DNA of 64,000 nt from Jackrogersella multiformis (lineage: Eukaryota; Ascomycota; Sordariomycetes; Xylariales; Hypoxylaceae), in NCBI GenBank assembly GCA_902806575.1, contig CADCXD010000010.1:2542001-2606000 (forward strand), in the 5' to 3' direction. The notes under the pieces are model-generated. The model worked only from the letters and a program-made list of their open reading frames with translations. It was not told where the DNA came from and did no database searches. The translations under genes and the position numbers were made by a program. Shown here piece by piece: positions 58,489 to 64,000 of the stretch (positions are counted from its first letter, which is position 1; every line of letters begins with the position of its first letter).

Positions 58489-59186
58489 AGTATTAGAAGA
58501 TAGTGCAGCACCTTTCGTTACCTAGAGGTCAATTTGTCGGTAAAACGTTGTCAAGAGATCAATGGTGGAGAGAACCTACAAAGACCTTGCGTTGATCCAC
58601 CATGAGGCTCTAATTGTAAGGGTGTGTCATGAGGCTATAGGCTCTTAAAAGTTAGTAACTACCTACAAGGTCAACGATGATTATAAGAGGGCGGTAGGAA
58701 TGTCGGTGACGGTTCTATGTAAACAGGTACATAGGCAAGGAGCAATTATGAGCTAAAGACTCCAATGTAGCAGCACTTACATGTACCTACTTAAAAGTTC
58801 GCAACAACTTGTAATAGCGAGTGAATTTTGAGTGAGGGTGACCTCGATAATGTCATTTTCAAAGGGAGATAGTTACCTAGGTAGCTTAGTATTATTTCGC
58901 GCATAGTGGGCAGAAAATTACATTACGGCATTGTACTTGCGTGCCTACCAGCCGATCCGGTCGTCATAGGAATCTCGCAAATATCGCCTTCGGTGTCCTA
59001 ATAGTAGACACGAATACGGATGCCTATTTGTTGAAGCGATTGTGACCAGAAGAGAACGGTGAAGAAGCAGAGCCATAACTATAGTGGGGCTATGGTATTA
59101 AGCGATTTCGTTTTGCAGTAGGGCTGTCCATTATTCTAAAGTTAGGTACCTAGGTAGGTACCGTAAGATTGGGCTCTATTACTTAT
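58489..59186. other. Non-repeat island between the two retroelements, no gene recognised
   Basis: GC content is near that of normal intergenic DNA. I looked on the minus strand for the HET domain core that should precede the pseudogene and did not find it. TACCTAGGTA lies at 58874-58883 and 59147-59156, the second 31 bp from the start of copy B. Confidence 0.5.
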
Positions 59187-59499
59187 TGTCATACGGATAG
59201 GCTTCACGAAGCAGAGTATAATTAATATATGTATATATGTTGGTTAATATAAGATGTGTTAGAATTTATAAAATAAAGTTATTAGATAAGATTAATTAAA
59301 AGATTTAATTAATATATATAAGAATGAATTAATAGGAATAAAAAAGCGTTAATAATGCTTAAGGAGATATTTAAATTATATATATATAAGTTATTATATC
59401 TTACTTTATAAGAAGAGATAAAAGGTAAAAACCTTAAGATTATAAAGAATTATAATTTAAAATTAAATTATAATTTTAAACCTTATTATCCTTGTTATA
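59187..59499 (+). repeat. 5' LTR of copy B
   Basis: 313 bp, from TGTCATACGG to TTGTTATA; the end corresponds to the CTTGTCACA end of the 3' LTR of copy A after two C-to-T changes. The equal length supports the LTR boundaries of both copies. Confidence 0.88.
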
Positions 59500-62400
59500 A
59501 ATAATTTTTTTTTATTTTAAAAAAACCTTATTTTAAGAAAGCACGTACCTCTTAAAAGAAAGTTAATTCTTTTATTAAATTATTTTATTTTAACTACTTA
59601 TGAATAATTAATTTACTTAAAAAAGTTTTTTATTAAAGTATATTATATTAATATTACCTATTAATCTTATTATTACGTACGTTATTATAATTATAAAGGA
59701 AATTTTATATCTTATTGTTTTTTAAGTATTTAAATTAAATATTTATACCTTAACCTTATTATTTATTAATTTATAAAATCTCGAACTACTTTTGTTAAAT
59801 AATAAATAATCCTTTAAATTTTTAATAATATTTTTTTTATAAAATTTTGAAATTAAAGGCAGGTATAAAGAAAATTATTATTTATAAGAACTTATTAAGA
59901 TTAAACGACGTTTTAATACGTAATTCCTTATTAAAATACTTAAAATAAAGAATATATTGCCTTAAAACCTTTCCTTTATTCTTAAATTATCTTAACTTAA
60001 TAACGATAATATTATAATCCTTTACAACCTTTAAAATTATAAAATAATTATGTAAAACGCTTTTAATATTAATAATATCGGAATTAATTTTAATAATCTT
60101 TTTATATAGTTTATTAAGCTTTATTAAAAAATGCACGATAATTATTATACCATTTAAATACTTACCATTACCGTTACAAATAATTAGATTATTAATAAAA
60201 ACTAAATCCGAAACTAATATAATATAATTTAAATAATTTATAATACGATAGTTTAACTTAATTAAACCGGTATAATATTAATAAATAAATAAGTAACTTA
60301 CTTTAAATAATAAGTTTAATAAATTAATTTAAACTTCTCGTAATAAATTTAAAATATAATTACTTAATATATATAAAATAATTAAACCCGATAAAAAGCT
60401 ATTAATAAGCTTAAAGAAATGGTTAATTATTATTAATAAGCCTTTTAAACTTTTTATTAAGATATTAAAAAATAAAAAAATCTTTAATAAAAGGTAGTAA
60501 ATTAGGCTTACATTAAAGAATTTTAAATTAATAACCTTTTTATAAGAAAATATATAAACCTTACGTATATTAACGTAAAAACCTACCGTTAATTTAATAA
60601 CTTAAAAGCTTATACTTAAATTACTTTTAATAAATTTAATACTTAATTAATTTTTAATAAATTAATTAATATTAATTTTATTTTAAAAAATATTAAAAGG
60701 CATATTACATTAAAAACGCTAATTAAACTAAATCCATTTAATCGAAAAAACTTAATATACTTTAAAATATTATTTATTAAATATTTTAATTCGAAAGCTT
60801 AAATAAAAAACCTTTTTTCTTTATAATTCCTTTTATAAACCTAAGTTAAAAGAATAATTAAAAGGGCTTAAGTATAATTTAATTTTATTAAAATCAATCC
60901 CTTTATATTTAAAAGTAATAAGGAAGGAATTCCCTTTAAAAGGGCTGCTAAAACACTTAATAATAACTTAAGCAATTCCAATTTCGATAATTAATCTTAA
61001 AACTTTAAATTACTTAAGGACCTTCTTAAAAGATTACCCCAGGGTAATCTTATGCTTTTATATAATAATAAAGATCTTTTACTTTAAAATAATAACGATT
61101 AATTATTTAAGGCCTTAAAACGATTAATTCGTCCCTTTTACGTAACGATTATCGTTAATTTAATATAATTTAATAAACTTATCGTTTATAATAAAAAAGA
61201 CCTCGTAAAATTCCGGATTTAATAAATAAAAATTAAAGCATATTTAAAAACGTATGCGAAAAGTTTTCTTAAAGATTTTTATCGCATTAATTAAGTTAAA
61301 TCGTTATTATTTAAAAAAGTATAATTATAACATTAATAACGTAAAAGCTAAATTACGCGATTAAAAGTTTTTAATACTTAAATAATATACGTTATTACCT
61401 TTTAAAAACGTTTTATAAATCTTTTAAAAAAATATTATAACTCGAAAAAAATAAATAAACTTAAATATTAAAAAAACGTTATTTAATATCTCACTAAATT
61501 ATTAAACCTTAATAAAATAATTTAATGGTTTAAAATAACATTTTAAAATTATATCGTTAAAATCTTCCTTAACGAAATTATTAAATTAATTTATTTTAAA
61601 TAAAAAAGATTTTTAAATATAAATAAAAAATTTCTTACCGTTATTTAAAAAGTAAGTTAAATATATAAAAACATATTAATTAATCCTAATATTTTAAGAA
61701 AAGAAAAGCTCGTTTTAACTTAAAAGCCCTTAAAGTTAAGCTAAGTTAACTATAAAAAGGAGAATCGTTCTAATCCGGGCTAAAATCGATCCTTAAGAAA
61801 TAACGATAAACCTAAAAACGAAAGTAAGTTAAAATTAAATTAAAAAGATAAGATTTAATTTAATAATAAGAATGTTTTAAAAGGGATTAACTAAGTAAAT
61901 ATAAATTAATAAAAAAAAGATAAGAAATCTTATTAACGTTATAAATACGATAATTACTAAACCCTTTTTTATTTTATAAAAAAAAATATTAATAATAAGG
62001 ATTTACTACTAAACTTAAATAAAGTTTCCTTCGTAAAACGATCCTAAGATAATAATACTTAATTTGCACTTTTATTATAAAAAAAGGTATAAATAAATGT
62101 AGCCTTACGGGAATTATCCTATTTTTAAATTATAAAAATTAAAGATTCCGACTTAAATTTTTAAAAAGCTTTAACGTTATATCTTATTAAATTTTACGAT
62201 TAAATTAAGATAAAATATATTAAGCTGCGATAATTAAAAGATTAATTAAAAATAAAATAAAGATTATAAAAAAATCTTATTTAAAATTAATTTTAAAATA
62301 TAAACTTATTATTATATAATGAAAATAAATATTAAGTATAAGTATTATTAAATTTCGGAAGTTTAGTTTTAATGATATTTTTTTTTAAAGTAAGGAAATA

Positions 62401-64000
62401 AAAGTTATTAATTATTAAAAGATAATATGCTTAATTTATATTAGCTTTTAATTTAACTTAAATCTTTTTTATAAAACGTTATTATATTAATTTTCTTATC
62501 TTTTATTATTAAGAAGATTATTTTTTTTAAATTAATTTTAAGTTAAGTATTTTGGATAATAAATGCGATATTATTATATTATAATAATAAATGAAAATTT
62601 ATAAATTTGTAAATTTTTTTTTAAACTTTAAAAAGATTAAGTTTAATTCTTTTTATTATCGAAAATATTATATTAATTTAACTTTATATAACTTTAAAAA
62701 GTTAATTAATATAGCGGTAGTAAAAAATATTAAAGTAAATAAAACGTTAAGGAATGTTCTTAAAGAATTTTGTGAATTTATGTATATTATAATTAAGGAA
62801 ATAAGGTAACGCTTTTTAAATTATTAACCTTAAGATTATTTTATCGATCTTTAAAAAAGAAAGATATTTTTTTAAGGACCTTTTTACGTTATAAGCGAAA
62901 GGGAATTTAATATATTTAAATTATAATTAAATAAAATAATTAATAATGGTTAAATCTAGAAATTAATCTTATTTTATATAATACTTATAATATTTATTAA
63001 TAAATCTAATTTTTAAAACTTTTCTAAGCTAATAGTTAACTATTAAAGCTTAAATAATATTACTATCTTTATTTGCTATCTTATATCGTTAATATTAAAA
63101 TTATAAGCTTATTTTAAAATTGTAAAATGGTTTATAAAGATCGATTTTAAGTTAAGATTTTACTTAGTTAAAATTAAGGAAAAAGATAAATAGAAAATAA
63201 TATTCCATTATAAGTATAGCTTTTTCGAATACTTAATAATATCATTTAAATTAATTAACGCTCCCGCAACCTTTTAATTAATAATAAATAATATTTTTTA
63301 AAATCTTATCGATTTAAACCTTTTAATATATTTAAATAATCTTTTTATTTATGTAAATATAATAAAGAAATACGATAAGATTATTAAAAAAATCTTAAAA
63401 AGATTTATAAAATATTATTTAGCGGTTAATTTACGAAAGTATTTTTAAAGAATATAAAAAATAAATTTTTTAAGATATATTATCGAAGTAAATAATATTT
63501 TAATAGCTTAAAATAAAATTAATTATATTAATAATTAAGAAATATTTAAATTCCTTAAGAAATTTTAGCAATTTATCGGTTTCGTAAATTTTTATTAACG
63601 ATTTATAAAAAAATTCTCGGAAATAATAAAATCAATTATTAACATAAATAAAAGAGATAAAAAAGATTAAAAATAAATTAAGGAAATAAATAGATTTTTT
63701 AAGGAATTTAAATCCTAATTTATTTAAATTCTTATTATAATATATTTTAATCCTTTAAAATAAATTTATATTAAAGCCGATATATTAAATTATATTATTA
63801 ACGTCGTTCTTTCTTAAAAAAATAAATAAAATAAGCTTAAATTAATGGCTTATTATTTTTATAAATTTATATTAATAAAAATAAATTATAAGATTTATAA
63901 TAAAGAATTATTAATTATAATAAATTCTTTTAAAAAATAATATTAATATTTAAAAATGTTAAATATTAAATTAAAGTTTATTTTAATTATTAAAATTTAA
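59187..64000 (+). mobile_element. RIP-mutated Ty3/Gypsy-like LTR retrotransposon, copy B, cut by window end
   Basis: Same orientation and same start (TGTCATACGGATAGG) as copy A, with the two co-linear throughout. The possible target-site sequence is CTTAT at 59182-59186; its partner lies outside the window. Reverse transcriptase remnants on the plus strand are YLNNLFIYVN at 63329-63358 and QFIGFVNFY*RFIKKFS at 63569-63619, at nearly the same offset from the element start (4142 versus 4101 bp) as in copy A. A 72-codon open frame at 62591-62809 is a surviving fragment of the polyprotein region and not a gene. Confidence 0.88.

Noticed and set aside
58489..59186. HET domain core upstream of the pseudogene
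   Set aside because: Searched by eye on the minus strand for the typical early HET motifs and found none, so the pseudogene is annotated only for its C-terminal body.
62591..62809. 72-codon open frame in copy B
   Set aside because: It is a chance survivor in the RIP-mutated polyprotein region; the same stretch in copy A is interrupted.

Overview
The window is nuclear DNA of a filamentous ascomycete, most likely a Sordariomycete. The signs are short introns (about 45-200 nt) with GTAAGT/GTATGT-type donors and CTAAC-like branch sites, a typical fungal gene set (fluG, a sepH/cdc7 septation kinase, a GPI-anchored GH76 enzyme, HET and NLR genes), and long AT-rich tracts made by repeat-induced point mutation (RIP). 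Gene models were built by reading splice junctions by eye; for most of them the summed exon lengths are an exact multiple of three.

Layout. 1-16.6 kb is mostly housekeeping: a secreted M14-type carboxypeptidase cut by the window edge, the 13-exon SepH/Cdc7 kinase, a fungal-specific disordered protein, dihydrofolate synthase, a DUF218-like protein, an alpha/beta hydrolase and a DapA-family aldolase. 17.5-24.9 kb holds a 2OG-Fe(II) oxygenase, a MYND-finger protein, a 729-residue protein of unknown family and a GH76 (Dfg5/Dcw1-type) enzyme. 27.3-32.8 kb is accessory: a 1378-residue NACHT/ankyrin NLR-like protein with an extra C-terminal domain, then an APH-like protein whose catalytic loop is degenerate. 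33.9-44.7 kb returns to conserved genes: fluG, an Rnp24-like RNA-binding protein, a Yfh7-like P-loop kinase, a small conserved protein, Ups2/PRELI and methionine aminopeptidase 2.

45.6-49.9 kb is the most interesting block. A UMP/CMP-kinase-like gene (minus) and a viperin-like radical-SAM gene (plus) are transcribed divergently from an 877-bp shared promoter, followed by a CYTH triphosphate-tunnel protein. Viperins turn nucleoside triphosphates into chain-terminating ddh-nucleotides. In vertebrates the viperin gene lies beside the nucleotide kinase CMPK2, so this is a candidate fungal antiviral nucleotide module.

50.6 kb to the end is a RIP-mutated retrotransposon region. A complete 6821-bp Ty3/Gypsy-like element (313-bp LTRs, 5-bp target duplication CCGAG) is inserted in the last part of a HET-domain gene. 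The HET gene is itself a pseudogene with RIP-type stop codons, including in its FPSWSWTGW-type motif. A second copy of the element starts at 59187 and runs off the window. NLR, viperin and HET genes therefore sit together within about 31 kb at the edge of a repeat region.

A 10-bp palindrome, TACCTAGGTA, recurs at least 17 times in intergenic and intronic DNA across the window and was not seen in an exon.
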